A DNA stretch of 64,000 nucleotides, from positions 40,325,587 through 40,389,586 of the forward strand of contig CAMGYJ010000007.1 of assembly GCA_946122785.1 (NCBI GenBank). Direction: 5' to 3'. The stretch is from Linum tenue. Its lineage: Eukaryota; Streptophyta; Magnoliopsida; Malpighiales; Linaceae. The notes under the pieces are model-generated. The model saw nothing but the letters and a program-made list of their open reading frames with translations. It did not search any database and was not told the origin of the DNA. Below are positions 1-12,716 of this stretch, one piece after another. A program made the position numbers and the translations under genes. Position 1 is the first letter of the stretch. Every line of letters starts with the position of its first letter.

Positions 1-546
1 AACGTCCCCGAATCGCCCAAAACAACGCGTTTGGACTTCGTTTTTAAGCTCCAAGATTGCGGCCTCCTTCATAAGATCGCGACCGTGATCTTTGTGTCCC
101 GGACGCAATCTTTTTCGTAGTCAAAATGCTCCAGGTCTGTGATTCTACTGGGAAACTTTATGCCTTCTTTTTGGTCTCCTGTTGAAGCTCACGGCTACTG
201 TTCACGGCCGTGACCTGTGGTCGTGACCAATGCATCTTCTCCCCTTCTTGCTCCTATGCTTCCCAATCGTACTCGGATGAACTCCAATCGATTCCCGACC
301 AATCCTGAATGCATATAAGACCTGGAATTTTATCACAAACACTTGGGAAAGCATAAAACACAACATATTGGGGTCGGTTCCTCTATGAAAACCTTCATAT
401 CAAGAATACCTATGCCAAAACGAATGTTTTGCCAATAAGAACGTATATAGGCATAAATAACTTAATATGTGGCCTAGACACGATGATTTAACATGAAAAT
501 GCCTTGGGAATAGGGGCTAAATAATGCCTATTTAGGTGTTATCAAG
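1..546 (-). repeat. possible LTR end of a Tat/Athila-like gypsy element (truncated or solo)
   Basis: The stretch ends at 535-546 with ATTTAGGTGTTATCA, nearly the same as the terminus of the confirmed Athila LTR at 39472-39486 (AATTTAGGTGTTATCA). Read on the - strand this gives the LTR start TGATAACACC. No polypurine tract or coding domain follows, and the other end lies outside the window, so it could be a solo LTR, a truncated LTR or chance similarity. No gene is visible in it. Confidence 0.35.
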
Positions 547-1190
547 GTCCCTACCTTGAACTATACATTCCGATAACCAACATCTGTTATTGTCTCATCT
601 GATTATTATGTACCTTTAAATATGCCTTCAACTATCTCAATGAATACTCCCAAGCCACCAACCACTAATCCATAACCTCTACATAAATCTCACCCATATG
701 ATACCTCATCAGATAGGAAGCTGATGGCTAATGCCCATACAGTATCACGAACTATGTCATGCCAATTGTACTATGGAATGTTGTGTGATATCATAGCTCG
801 ACCAGTAGAAGCATAGTGAGGCAACTATTCGGATGTTGGTGGACAAAGCAACAAAAATATTACTTACATTGATTAACTACCTTTTTCCCATCCTAATAAA
901 GCGTTGTGAGCCAACTCTTGGGATATTGGTGGACAAAGCAACAAACATATTACTCTATACTGGGATAGAGGTCGAGTTAAGCTTTTGTCCATTTTTCTAC
1001 GGGTGATATGCTAAACTCATAAGAAGATTCATACATTGATTAACTACCAGCCCTAACAAGCATGATTTTGTTTTTATTTTAAAATCACATATTAACGACA
1101 CTAATGCCCGTCATGTTATTTCTCTTGTTGGAATTGATGTAATTCTAATAGTCGATACAACCTTCTTTACAGGGGGCATATGTGTCTTAT
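547..1190. other. intergenic, with a decayed ~88-bp direct repeat
   Basis: No coding signal. Two related segments starting near 818 and 906 share TTGGTGGACAAAGCAACAAA, and the phrase TACATTGATTAACTACC recurs near 866 and 1032. These look like remnants of an old short tandem duplication. I cannot assign the stretch to a known element. Confidence 0.4.
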
Positions 1191-2210
1191 TGAATGAGAG
1201 TGGCTCGGTATCTCTTTATTGTATTAATGGGAGGAGATAATTCATATGAAGTGTTCACGCCTAGGAAAACCATATTGTCGATTTCAGCAATCTACAATAG
1301 CCTCAATGGTGCACATGTGTTGGAGCTATGGGAGGAGTTGTATCACTTTTCTAGATGGATTAGTGAACTGCGCGTACTGGCTATAGACTTAACTCAATCT
1401 TCAGCCAGATAGATCTCATGGGAGGCGCAATGTACCTGACCTTTTTCACAATGCATGGATGAACGTGACTTAGTGAAAGTGGGCTAACTTTTACCAATGT
1501 CTAGATCATGCAATCTACAACAAGTAGCTGTTGTTGAAGTTCCTATAAACGAACACAAGACACTTGGAACATATAGGGTGCGACCATCGTCCAAGTTTGT
1601 TTATTCAACTGGTACAAAGAGAAAATGTTGAAAGCAACCGTACCATTTCTTAATTGCATGGATTGGCCACGAGGACTTCCCTCTTGTGTTGGAAGAAGAA
1701 TGGGGATGGAAACCTGATTTCATCCCAAAAACTAATGCACTCATAGCATAGCTCACATAATGGAATCACCCAGTGTTTGGTCACATTATCAAAAGGAAGA
1801 GATCATTGGCTTACAAGATCATTCGCTTGGAGGAACGTAACAAACTCATGACTTCATTAGTTGGTGAACATGATACTTGCAACATTCTTGAACAAACATT
1901 TTGGGATTAGTGGCTTCTCTAGTTTTAGAAATCTCGAGCAACGTGGTTGGCGAAGGGTAGAAACACCCACTAATTCCACCTTTCCACTCTTAAGATGAGG
2001 AAGTTCAACAGGATATTGGGGCATAAAAAGGGAAAACGAGAGATGGATGTTCAACAAATAGACTATCTTGAACCATGTAGTGGATTATTTGAGAGACTAT
2101 GCAGTATAAGAGGGAGCTATGCCCCATTTACTAGCAGTGTTCTAACAATTATGCGGGTGGAGTCGGTGGACACACTATTCTATTAATGATCTCATTTCTC
2201 TAGTGGAGGT

Positions 2211-2870
2211 GTGGGTAGCAATCAAAGGTACGGAGGGTGTGTTCAAAGCGTCGAGCAAAGAAATATACTTGTCAATGTTTTACCAAAAATGTTGGTGTGT
2301 TGTGGGTGTCTCTTTCTCCCAGTTGTCAGAGATAATTTTACTAACCAAGTCTTGATCGAATGTGTTAGTGAAATAGTCCTTACTCTGATCCATGGGAAGG
2401 AAATCTCGAAGCTTATTACTCAATTTTGTCCTATAGGGCTTTGCAGTGTAGCTTATAAGACTCTAGTGAAGTGTATTGTCAATCATATCAAAACATTGAT
2501 GAGGACTCTAGTTTACCCCACTGGCAAGCTTAGTATTGTATCATCATATTGGGCAGTATCATTATTCTTGAAGAGGTCCTGCTATCAATGGACTTGAAGA
2601 AAGGTCGAAGGGGTCAAGTGGTGGTGAAGATTAACTTAGTTAAGGCTTACAACCACATGAAATCGGAATTTTTCTGGAGACACTAGTAGCAACATCTTTT
2701 TCAGACAAGCTCTTTACATTCATCATGTAATGACATTTCCATTGCCTCTATGCATGTGCTATGGAACGGAACATGCACCAAGGCATTCAACCCATCATGA
2801 GGACTCCGTCAAGGTTGTCCATTATCATCGTGCATATTCACTCTATGGATGGAATGGCTTAGCCACACCA
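2211..2870 (+). pseudogene. LINE reverse transcriptase remnant
   Basis: The longest open piece (2211-2597) holds the conserved RPIGLCNVAYK-like block of L1 reverse transcriptases, read here as CPIGLCSVAYKTL, followed by a PTGKLSIV segment in place of the usual PTQ-SFVPGR. After a stop near 2597, downstream frames give a KKGRRGQVVVKINLVKAY segment and, near 2770-2870, a GLRQGCPLS-type motif followed by a CMEWLSHTIF segment. The catalytic FADD motif was not found, which fits a dead copy. Confidence 0.72.
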
Positions 2871-3054
2871 TTTTTGGGAACTCTCTTGGGGAGCTTGGAA
2901 ATTGATCTGCAGTTCTCAAGGTGGCCATAAACATTCTCATTTATCGAGAAGCAAAGAGAGGTTATTACAGGCACGAACGTGATGCCAAAGTTTGAGTTAT
3001 ATCCTCCTACGACATTGAGGCTTATACGAACGAGGTGACTATAAATTTTGACTA

Positions 3055-3645
3055 GTGCATTATACGTCAATGGTCAGATCCATGAGATTATCTCACTTCC
3101 TGTGGCTGGAGAACATCCTTATCAACACGAAATGCCGACAATTACACCTGACTAGTTCACCCACTTGCAGGTACTGCCACAGGTCACTAGAAACAATCAT
3201 GCATGTGTTTTTAACATTTCTATATCATGTCTGGCATGGATAAGTTTTTTGGAGATTGCCATGGACAATGATAGACTCATACATACGTGTCATCTGCCCA
3301 TAAGAATGGAGGTGTAGATCTCCTTACAGCCGCCACCACTCGAGTGGGTCTCTCTCAAGTCTGACGACTCCGTTCATGTTGCATTAGGTCATGCTACTAT
3401 TGGTAGCCTTATTAAGATCACGCTACAGTTGGACTCAAAGTGTTCATTGTCATGCATCAATCATCCAGCATTTTTGGGAGCTACTCTTCTAGGTCTTGAA
3501 AGTCTCGATTGACCATAATTATCAGGAGGGCAATAAGTGCGCAGATTTCTTAGCTGGTCAAGGTCATATGTTATCAATGGAGTTTTATGGTCTCTCACAA
3601 CCTGATCTTGTATTTGCTTATTGGCTTTTGTATAACGTTTAGGAA
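3055..3645 (+). pseudogene. LINE zf-RVT and RNase H remnant
   Basis: The first part reads LSHFLWLENILINTK then CRYCHRSLETIMHVFLTF, matching the zinc-binding region that follows RT in plant L1 elements (pattern C-x2-C then E-T-x-x-H). After frame changes, 3330-3645 carries a PPLEWVSLKSDDSVHV start and an EGNKCADFLAGQGH end typical of the plant LINE RNase H domain. The catalytic acidic residues cannot be traced through the decayed middle. Confidence 0.6.
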
Positions 3646-3771
3646 ATTTTCGAACACCGGTTTGTCATGAATGAATGCTAGAATGCACTGCAATAAATGG
3701 ATGTATTTGTAAATTTGAACTTTTAACTACCAATGATGTCTCTAGTTATTATTATGTTATTATTTAAAAGT

Positions 3772-3900
3772 TAGGATTTTTTTTTTTAACTATGAAATGA
3801 AAGGAGGGGGAGAGTAAACAAAGACGCGGGGGGGATTCGAACGTAGTGTTCGGGAGATTGTCTCCTTATTGGTCTCCGATCCTGTGGACAAGTTTTTGTC
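3772..3900 (-). repeat. possible SINE 3' part with A-tail
   Basis: Read on the - strand, a Pol III B-box-like GTTCGAATCCC (plus 3835-3845) is followed by a pyrimidine-rich stretch and then a run of about eleven A residues (plus 3778-3788 are T). This is the layout of a tRNA-derived plant SINE inserted on the - strand. I found no clear A box or target duplication, so the call is tentative. Confidence 0.3.
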
Positions 3901-4696
3901 TTATTGTTGCCTTCTTTTTATGACCCCAAAATTCTCACTCCACTGCGCCCTTAAGGGTTTTCTTTCTCAGTTGAAAAAGTCGCATCTCATCACGTTTCAC
4001 ATTACTAAAGTAACAACAATAATCATGCCGGATCACCATGGAAACTAAACTAAACAAACTATTAATCAACTTTCACCCAATCGATAGGTTTACTTAATTT
4101 GGGTACTTTGTATGTTGCCCCAAAACTTGTTCTATCTCGCAGCCAAGGGAATATTGACAGTCATAATCCAGCCATTAAGGAGGGAAAGAAGAAAGGGAGC
4201 ACACAATTAAGTGGAAATTAAATACATAACATGTGGAGATGGGTCATGTGGTAATGTTTAGGATTAATAATAATGATTGGAAGTTGGAAAACTATCACTC
4301 TAAGTAATAATCATCTCATTAGATGCACTTCTCCATTATTAGTTTCTGTTGTTTGACTAATTTGACCCGATCAACAATCTTAGTTCAACAAGGATTTCAA
4401 ATCCGCCAAGAATACTCTTGTCAACCAAGTAAACAGATTCGAACACGAATCATTTCATATGCTTATTTGAACATCTCTCCAAACATAACTTGTAAGGTTC
4501 TCTTGACGATAAGTAATAATCTCTAAAATCATATAAACAATATGTGATTCGTGATTCAAGCAACACGTAATTGCTACCAATTAATAAGTCACAAATTCCA
4601 AACAATGAATTCGTACATTGGGAAGATCATAAGGACACCTCAATTGCCTGAGCTCTATGGACAATAATGATACTGAAGAATGGTGATTTCCATCAT
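3901..4696. other. intergenic, downstream of RAD54
   Basis: No coding signal. The part next to 4697 should hold the RAD54 3' UTR on the - strand. I saw no canonical AATAAA signal on that strand within about 300 bp. Confidence 0.4.
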
Positions 4697-7600
4697 TTAC
4701 ACGAAATCATCATCATCTTGCCCCGCTGCAACACAAGGAGATGATCTTTTACCGGAAAAGGCAAGCTTGGACCTGAGCTCAGTATTTTCGATTCCGTTTA
4801 ATGGAGTTCGTGATCGTTTCAGCGTTGCTCTTTGCATAGGTTTGAGTGTGGTGGATGATGGAGAATCCGTACAAGGCGAGCCAAATTGCCTCGGCTTGGC
4901 GAATTGATTGGACTTTGAAGACTTGGCCTCATTTCGATTTTCCTTGTTGTCGAACTGGAACTTTGGGGTTGGGGTTGCCGGTTCAACTGGTACAAGCTTC
5001 CCATCCACTTGGTTGGTGAAAACAAAAGAAATCTGCAACAGAGTGGAACAATCATTTCTTTTTCTTTCTACTCAATGTGGAATCTCATGAGATTCTTCCA
5101 CAAGAGAACCATTAGAACTTGATTTGGAAACTGAAGGGTGGAAATGCAGATTCGCGCACCTCATCACCAGCAGAAGCTTGAAGTATAGAATCAGGAACAG
5201 AAGTAGAGTGAAAATGATGGCCCCAGCTGCCCAAATCCTCTTCCAGGGGAGTCCCTACCTATGGTATGAGAACCAAATACAGGACAAAACAAGTTGAGAG
5301 TTGCAAAGCAAAGTCAATATACCTTTACGACTTTAGGATATGAACCAACCTGCTTTTCTGAAGCCTTCAACTTCAGGCATCCTGAGATCCTGGCAAATCC
5401 ACCAATATCAGACACTTCTTGACCGGACTCGGTATTATTATCCGATTTGTCTCCATTTTCTACGTTCTCTGGCTCAGCAGCGTGCAACTGGCAGCGGAGG
5501 CAGTTCATCTTTTCATGAATCTCCGACCTAGACAAAAGAATGGTTACAATGTGGTATAAGCGCATAAAGATGACGAAAAGATGTAAATCACAAATGATGC
5601 ACATAAATCGAGCTGAAGTGACACCAATGTAAGATCTGCATTCGACTTTGTTGTTTATCAAGTGTTGAAGATGCTTTTCTGTCATCTGCATGTCAGATAA
5701 TTACCTGACATTCTCATGGAATGTGAACAGATCGCGTAAATCATCCGTAGAAAGAAGGTTACCCTACAATTAAATGTCGCTGCATAAGTAGCATGCTCAC
5801 AGAGCAAACTCCCATAAAAACATTGAAATAGCAAGAAATAGAGATGAACCTGTGCTGCACTGCTATCATTATGCTCATTCTGGATAACCTTTTGGAGACC
5901 TTCCTTTGACATTTGGCGCTGATACACCTAGAATGTATGCAGTTGTAATACTGCTTAGTGACAGCTTGTAAAAGTATGGGGAACGTGCGAACTGTGTTGT
6001 TAACTCATCAGACCTTTTCTTCAATGGTTCCTGTACTGAGAAATCTGTAAATATATACTCTCTTCTTTTGTCCATCCCGCCAGACTCTGGCAGCAGCCTA
6101 TATGTCAAACGAACAGAATTTGGCCAAAGATAAGATCTCAGGAAATAGATAAGCAGCACAACCTTTCGGTTATAGTAACGAGATCAGTATGAACATTGTA
6201 CTTGTTTGTCATTGGCAGGGTTCCAGTCCGGATCAAATAAGACAAGCCGATTGCCGCCTATCAAATTGAGCCCACAGCCGCCAGCTTTGCTGCTTAAGAG
6301 AAAAGCAAATTCGTCCTGCATTAAATTTGGTTAAAAGTTATAAAATGTCAGTTACCGACTCTCTATAACTAGTCAGAAGTACAGAATACAGCCTTTAGAA
6401 ATGAGAAAGAAACCTGTTCAGCACCTTTGATTGATCATTGAAACGATTGACCAACTTTTGTCTTTTGCTGATCGAAGTGGTTCCATCAAGGCGTAAGAGT
6501 GGGTATCTTCTTTCACGGCACAATTGAGCGAAAAGGTCCAGCGTCTGATGGGTGTATAAAATCATTATTACATGACAAAGTACAAACAATTTCTGGATAA
6601 AGAAACTGCGATGGAAGACTTGAAGTAATGAGTCTAGTTTCCAACAGAGCATGAATCAAAATAGCATTTAACAGGTTCAAACAGCTAATGCTATCTAACA
6701 AGAGATACGGAAATCAGAAATATGGTCTTTAGTAAATACATCTTTTGATAAAGCTGTAACCTTCGCATCTATTATGCAGGCTGCATCCTGCTTACTACCT
6801 CAGAAACACTAAATGACACACAGCCTTAACTGTTGAAATCTGCTGTAAATGTTATAGAAACATATTCAATAATCTGCATGCACTGGATTATATGATAATG
6901 CAAGCAGGAAATGGGGAATCGCAAATTCAGATAGCCACGAATCTGAAATTACCTGAGTGTAATTTGATACTAAGACAATTCTATCATCAGTTCTCTGACG
7001 TAAATGTGCCAATAAGCGAGCCAAGACATGCATTTTACCAGACAGCTCGACCCAAGAACCGTCACCACCACTCCAAGACCCAGATCTAGCATAAAAGGAA
7101 TGAAGAAAATATTTACATCAAGGACTGATATCAAGATAACTACAAAGCAGGAAAAGTATGTACAAACTACAAACATATCACCACACACTATGTACTTTTA
7201 TAATTTATGCCCCCTCTTACAATTACGCATAATAAGGTCCTGGGAGATTGCCCACCAGAATTCAACTTTGTCCAATTACCTTCCGGAGAACATTGATGGA
7301 GGGAAAAAGCGAATACAATCCTCAAAACCTGAAGTCCCAGGACTTCCAGTCTTTATAGTATCATAGATGAGCTGCATATAAAACCATCTTTCATGAGAAG
7401 TAGCTTGATTGCTTCGACACAGATGAGACTAGGCATGTAAGGATGATGAAAATGAACGTAGCAACGATTGTTATTCGAAGAGTAAACATGTATATTGCGT
7501 ATAAACTCCTGAACAATTCGTACCTTCGGATGATTGCAGAGCTTCTTCAGAGCTGTAATGTACGCCAGAATCTTGGATTTTTTTGCATCTTCGGTAATTG

Positions 7601-10600
7601 CACGTTTAACCTGGCAGAGTAATAATAATATAGCAGATACTGAAAAAATGCAGGCACCATAACTTTTTATGCATAAATTGTATCACCAGATAAGCTTGAA
7701 CACTTACATTTTTTGAGTGAATAAAATGGTTGTATAGTTCTGACTGGAGAGGAGTCAATTTGCAGCAAACAACTTCCACTATCTGCAAAAAAAGCCAAAA
7801 CTTCAGTACTAATAAATCCAAAGGCTAAGGAAAAAGTAATTTCCAGAAATTATCTGAGAAAATATTTCAAGCAAACATAGGATAGGTTTCAACTTCAGCT
7901 GAAACAGAAATTATCAAAATGGCAATAAACTAGATGCAAAAGTTAATAACCCGATTTCTCAAACAAAACACAAAAAATTATGCTGGGGTTGTACCTTCGG
8001 TGGTAGGTGATTTGACAACAGGGCATTGGTCCTTCTCAATATGAACTGCATTATATATTTTCAACCAAAACGTCAGAAATTGGAAAAAGAAAACAATATG
8101 TTTCGTGATCAAATGTTCTCTGAGGGAGTCATTATGATAATGTAATTACAAAGCCAAAAGAGCAGTCAATTAGTTGAGGGCTACCTTAGTCCAAATATTA
8201 CCTGATTTACTTTGGCACTTAGTTCTGCAGAGCGCTCAACACCTAGGTTCCTCTCATCATCAGTGGCCGTTGGCTCCCTTCCAGATATTATTGGTGCCTT
8301 CAATACAATGCATTGGTTATATACACGCAAACTAATAAAAAAGATAAGATGAGGCGGAGAAGAAAAATGTACCCATTATTCATTAACCAACACACAGAGA
8401 TTAACTAGCGACCTGGTTAATGAACTTAAGAAATCAATCTATGTTCTTTCCTTTCCTGTGAAGGACGGTGAATGATGAAACTATTCTATGCTATGAATCC
8501 GTATTGATTTATCCAAGGATCACAAGGTCTTGCCTCATACAAAACTGCTTCAGTGGCTAGTTCACATTCAGTATTAACGTAAGTTCCACTATGCCACATT
8601 GGCACCAGTTAATGAGTAAATGGTCCATTAAAGTGTGCATCTATGATGAACGAGAAAAGTCGTAAGCCAAGTCATTAAGTATATGATATTTGTTCCATTA
8701 AGCATTCATACTAAAAGATATAGCAGGAATATGATTCAGCTTTAAAATCATCTTACCTCATAATAACGACGAAAATATGCTGCATCCCCCAAGATCCCCG
8801 GATTAGTGAAATTAACCATTGCAAAAAACTCTTCCAGGTCATTCTGCACAGTCGTGACAAATACACAGAAAAGTTTAGTCATGACAAGTAAAAATTCAGG
8901 AAAGTATAATAAAAAAGTTATGGAGTGCCTTTCACAATTCACCTGCATTGGTGTTCCTGATAATAGAATGCGACGCTTGCAGGAGAGAGCTGCCAATGCC
9001 TGTACAAATGTTCATAACATAGTTCAGGAGAGATGCTTGAAGATGAAGACCTTCCAACAAGATAGACACATAAAAGAAAAGAACAATCTCATTTCTTACC
9101 CGATTAGTTAACGTCTGATCATTCTTCAGCCTGTGTGCCTCATCACATATCAGAAGGTCACAAGATCCCTCATGGTTAAATCTTGAAGAATGCAGCCGAA
9201 ACGTCTCATATGAAACAATTAGGACCTGTGGAGAAGTGGCTATGCAGTTAATTGAGTAAATTTTACACTACACTTCAGATATTTTCATTCAAATTAGTCA
9301 CCTGAGAAGAGCTGAAAGAATTTGCAAAAGTATTGATTCCAGATACAACGTCATCTCTGGTGCTTTCACATAGAGCAATGAGCTTAATTCTCTCTCCAAT
9401 CCACTTTTTTATCTCAGCTTCCCAATTACTCACAAGACTGGTAGGAGTGCAGATTATTGCTTTTTTAACCATTGGCTTCCCATCAAATCCTTGACAAAGA
9501 AGAGTATACAACAAAGTGATCGATTGCAGTGTTTTCCCTAAACTGCAAAATTATGACAGCATAACACCAATGCTTTAGAAAATGGATCAATTGCCAGTTC
9601 ACAACTAGAGCTGTTAAGAAAAGAAATACCCACCCCATATCATCTGCGAGAATGCAACCATTAATGTTGGCAGCACTATTCAGTCCTGCAACACACTCAA
9701 ACATGAACTGAACCCCTTCTCTGCACAGCAGGTCCACAACATTGACAATTCAGACAGTGAAAGCAGCATAAATAAACAAGCTCTAAATAGCCCTAAAATG
9801 ATTGTTTATCCAGTCAAGTAACCATACAGTTCTGTCTAGAATAAAAAGAACTTAAAATCCTAAGGGAACTCTATGTTCTATACATCAGAATTAGCTCTCC
9901 GTTGTTTCAAAACAGAAAAAGAAGTCAGCTCTCGGAGCTTTTTTGTAGGAACAATACCTTTGATGGGGCCGAAGGAATTGAACGAGCAAAGGATCCACCA
10001 TTATTGGTGGCAAATCAATGGCTCCATCTTCCGGTTCTGGAGGCTGCCACAGGATTAAAGGTTCAATCCCTGGTGGCAAACTCATGGATTCCGCCTCAGT
10101 ATCATTTTCAACACTCTCTGGCACACTGACTCTACTTATGTTAGGAATCGGCAAAGGTTTAGAAGAACCCCAGGGGACGAAACGTTTACGCGCCAAGAAA
10201 CGGCGTCTAAGCTCTTCATTGCTACAATATCCACTCGAACAAGGAGGCTTAAAGGGTTGCCTACAAACGGCTGCCCCTTCCGTCACGGAAAGAACTCGAG
10301 GAAGCAGCGACTGCCTTTTCACAACTAGGTTCCCCCTGTCGCATCATTATATGAGGTTTTGTTAGCTATTGAACTAAAATGGAAACGGAATCACAGAAAT
10401 CAGACCGTTTACTGCAAACACCAAACCCTAACTCCGGTTGTCCGGAACTTCAATTTTAAGATCAAATTCAGCTAGCTATGAGACTGAGAAACATATAAGA
10501 CTTACCTAACGAGAGAGTCCACATTCTTCGATTTCGTATCTACGTCGGGCAGCGCAGCTCGTTCTCCGCGTGGCTTCAGTACAAATTCCTCTCCCGGATG

Positions 10601-10735
10601 TTCTTCGCCGTCGCCGATATACTCGTCGCTTGAATCAGTTGGATCGGAGCTTGAGAGCGCCTCATCGTCGCTGTCATCGAAATCTGTTGATGTTTCTGTT
10701 GTCGCTTGCTCTTCGTCTTTTTCGTCTTCTTTCAT
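4697..10735 (-). CDS. RAD54: DNA repair and recombination protein RAD54 (Swi2/Snf2 ATPase), 21 coding exons
   Basis: RAD54 is a nuclear double-stranded DNA translocase that works with RAD51 in homologous recombination. Exons by GT/AG junctions: 10735-10506, 10335-9958, 9720-9634, 9542-9302, 9225-9100, 8999-8943, 8843-8757, 8297-8202, 8045-7995, 7782-7708, 7610-7524, 7371-7280, 7085-6953, 6544-6425, 6315-6202, 6097-6014, 5927-5850, 5763-5705, 5527-5350, 5258-5160, 5032-4697. They sum to 2808 nt, 935 codons plus TAA, close to the ~910 residues I recall for Arabidopsis RAD54. Visible motifs: acidic Ser-rich N-terminus; RKRFVPWG; Walker A DDMGLGKT (Lys about 235, split by an intron); DEAH at about 340-343; [31 protein letters not shown]; motif [18 protein letters not shown] (about 658-673); C-terminal DDDDFV. 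The chosen ATG opens MKEDEKDEE; the frame stays open 43 codons upstream without another ATG. The gene appears intact. Confidence 0.96.
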
Positions 10736-10864
10736 CGGAGACTGGCCTGGAGAGCTCAGTTTCTGACTGCGAGAGCGGGGAGAGCGGGGAGAATAAGGAA
10801 TTACAGACCAATTAGATTTTGGCGGGTTATTGATATTTGATTGGATCGGAAATTTTGTTGGCAA

Positions 10865-12189
10865 ATACCATTATGAAACCCCAACTTTGAAAATGTGTGG
10901 TCAACTGGTCATGGTAAAATGACAATTTTGTTCCAATTGAAAAACGGTATCATACTAGCAATTCAATCAAAAAATCTTATATCGGAGACTAAATTGGTAG
11001 GCAGTATGGAATGGTCGAACCAAAGTTAAACCACGATTTTAGTTAAATTATCATATTGCTAACTTTTTCGGTGCAACCTCCACTACAGTTTTACAATCAT
11101 TGTTCCAAACTATAAGCGGCCTCCCTCCAATGAGAGCAAAGGTAAAAACAATATATTTTTCTTCACAGTTATTTATTTCTTTCTTATTCACAGAAAACAA
11201 TACATTAACCATGGTCTCTTTAGACAAAGCCTATGAATTATTACCAATTATACTAAGTAAATTTGTTATATCTTTCTAAATTAAAAACTTTTCATAAGTA
11301 TGTTTATAAGAAAAAATAACTTTTCATAAGTATTAATTTGATATTTGGATTTTCATATTTGGATTATTTTAATTCAAGTTGAATAGTTAATTTCATTTTT
11401 ATCTATCTTATAAATGGAGGATAATTTTAAAATTGCAACCCAAATATCATAAGTTCAAATTTTTCATACTGAATTTCAGTATTGAATGTGTAAAGCAATG
11501 AAGAACTCTTAACTCAATATAATTTTTAGAACTGCCATAAAGCAACGATATTTTTGTGGAAACTAATGCCAACAATCTTTTGAAAGCTTTAGTTATGTTA
11601 ACCGCTAAACCTTATATCTCGTATAAATAATATGATGTGATTAGACCCATGGATAAGTTTAAAAAATACAATTTCTAAAACACAAATTTTAATTCACTTA
11701 TTTTTTTTATATATCTTTTAGAGTAATTAATCATATGTATCATTCATAGTTATTTGGTTTAATACGAACTAACCATAGTAAAAGAAGAAGTTTGACGAGA
11801 ATTTTCATGAACGAATTGATGTGTTTATATGCATTAGCAATGGCCAGTGTATGTGCCACAAAAGAAGTTTAATTTTACTTGCTAAGATAATAAGATTGGC
11901 ATTCAACTAAATTTCTAGTATGCATGTACACATCTCTTATCTCTTACAGTCTTACTATATATTATGGTTTTCAAAAGCAACTTTTTGACACAGAAAGCAC
12001 TTGGAGAATTCACATGTTGTCAAGGTGAACAATTTTTTTACAAACAAAAAAGTTAGTTAACGATATATTTATAGAGTTATCTCTTTCTTCTTTTAATGAT
12101 TTTTTTTACCTTTTATTCAATAATTTATTTTTGTTTTTGTATTATATCTGTAGTAATAAGTTAACGATTTCACCCTGTATATGGTTCAG
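10865..12189. other. AT-rich intergenic DNA, including the RAD54 upstream region
   Basis: No open frame of note, no recognisable element end and no RNA gene. The first few hundred bases lie upstream of RAD54 on the - strand and must hold its promoter, but I see no convincing TATA box. Confidence 0.5.
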
Positions 12190-12385
12190 GCTAGCGTACG
12201 TCAGTCTTACATTGTACGCCCGTCGAGTTTTACTATTTAGAGTAGGAATTTACCGAAATTTTGGGCATGATACTATACCCTAACCTCTAATGGATAAACC
12301 CCAGTCCCTAATTCTCTAACCCAAGCCACGAGATTCATTTAATCTAAAAAATAATAACCGACGGTTCTGATTCAAAGAAATATAT
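12190..12385. repeat. fold-back element family A, left-arm fragment
   Basis: It starts GGCTAGCGTACGT and runs through GAGTTTTACTATTTAG, GGGCATGATACTATACCCT and CCCAGTCCCTAATTCT. The same left arm occurs at 12419-12600 and 37084-37240. The right arm is missing and the sequence changes character after about 12385, so this is a half element next to a fuller copy. Confidence 0.7.
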
Positions 12386-12418
12386 TGAAGTGCAAAACCC
12401 AAGTGTGAACACAGACGT

Positions 12419-12716
12419 ACAGCGTACATCCGGGCGTACGCTAACCTAGCATACGCCCCATTGAGTTTTGCTATATAGATAATGAATTAATCGGAGTTTG
12501 GGGCATGATACTATACCCTAACCTCTAATGGGTGAACCCCAGTCCCTAATTTTCTAACTCAAACCATGAGGTTCGTTTAATCTTAAAATTAAAACCAATG
12601 AAAATTTCGACGAATCAGAATCGTTGATTTTCATTTTTAAGATTAAACGAATCTCATGCTTTGGGTTAGTGAATTGGGGACTGGGATTCACCCATTAGGG
12701 GTTAGAGTATAGTATC
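12419..12716. repeat. fold-back element family A, copy 1, left portion (continues at 36062-36157)
   Basis: The left arm (12419-12610) is followed by its reverse complement starting near 12630 (AAGATTAAACGAATCTCATG). The inverted arm stops at 12716 where the SIRE element begins, and resumes after it at 36062 with ATGTCCCAAACTCCGATTAA, ending in CGTACGCTAGCCT at 36157. Joined, it is one near-perfect hairpin of roughly 390 bp with no coding capacity: a MITE-like element that served as the insertion target. Confidence 0.8.
12712..12716. repeat. target site duplication GTATC, left side of the SIRE element
   Basis: GTATC at 12712-12716 precedes the LTR start TGTTAGACC. The same five bases follow the other LTR at 36062-36066. 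Confidence 0.9.

Larger units (their letters stand above)
1194..3655 (+). mobile_element. decayed L1-type LINE (non-LTR retrotransposon), ORF2 remnants
   Basis: Fragments in different frames follow the order of a plant L1 ORF2. At about 1650-2090 is the linker between endonuclease and RT (AWIGHEDFP, then FHLSTLKMRKFNRI). At 2400-2540 is RT block ITQFCPIGLCSVAYKTLVK. At 2600-2680 is a KINLVKAYNHM motif, normally DLEKAYD. At 2770-2870 is a GLRQGCPLS-like segment. At 3055-3243 is a zinc-binding zf-RVT-like region (CRYCHRSLETIMHV). At 3310-3645 is an RNase H tail ending in EGNKCADFLAGQGH. Many stops and frameshifts separate the pieces, so it is inactive. Neither the 5' end nor a poly(A) tail is visible, and the outer limits are approximate. 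Confidence 0.82.

Noticed and set aside
1194..1412. Small protein-coding gene at 1194-1412
   Set aside because: No start context or domain. It lies at the 5' side of the decayed LINE and is probably part of it.
10502..10864. RAD54 start at a non-ATG codon at 10864
   Set aside because: The upstream codon is TTG, and family members start near the acidic Ser-rich stretch, which fits the ATG at 10735.
12419..12716. miRNA precursor from the fold-back hairpin
   Set aside because: The stem is long and nearly perfect over hundreds of bases and belongs to a multi-copy repeat, which fits siRNA-producing MITEs rather than a miRNA gene.
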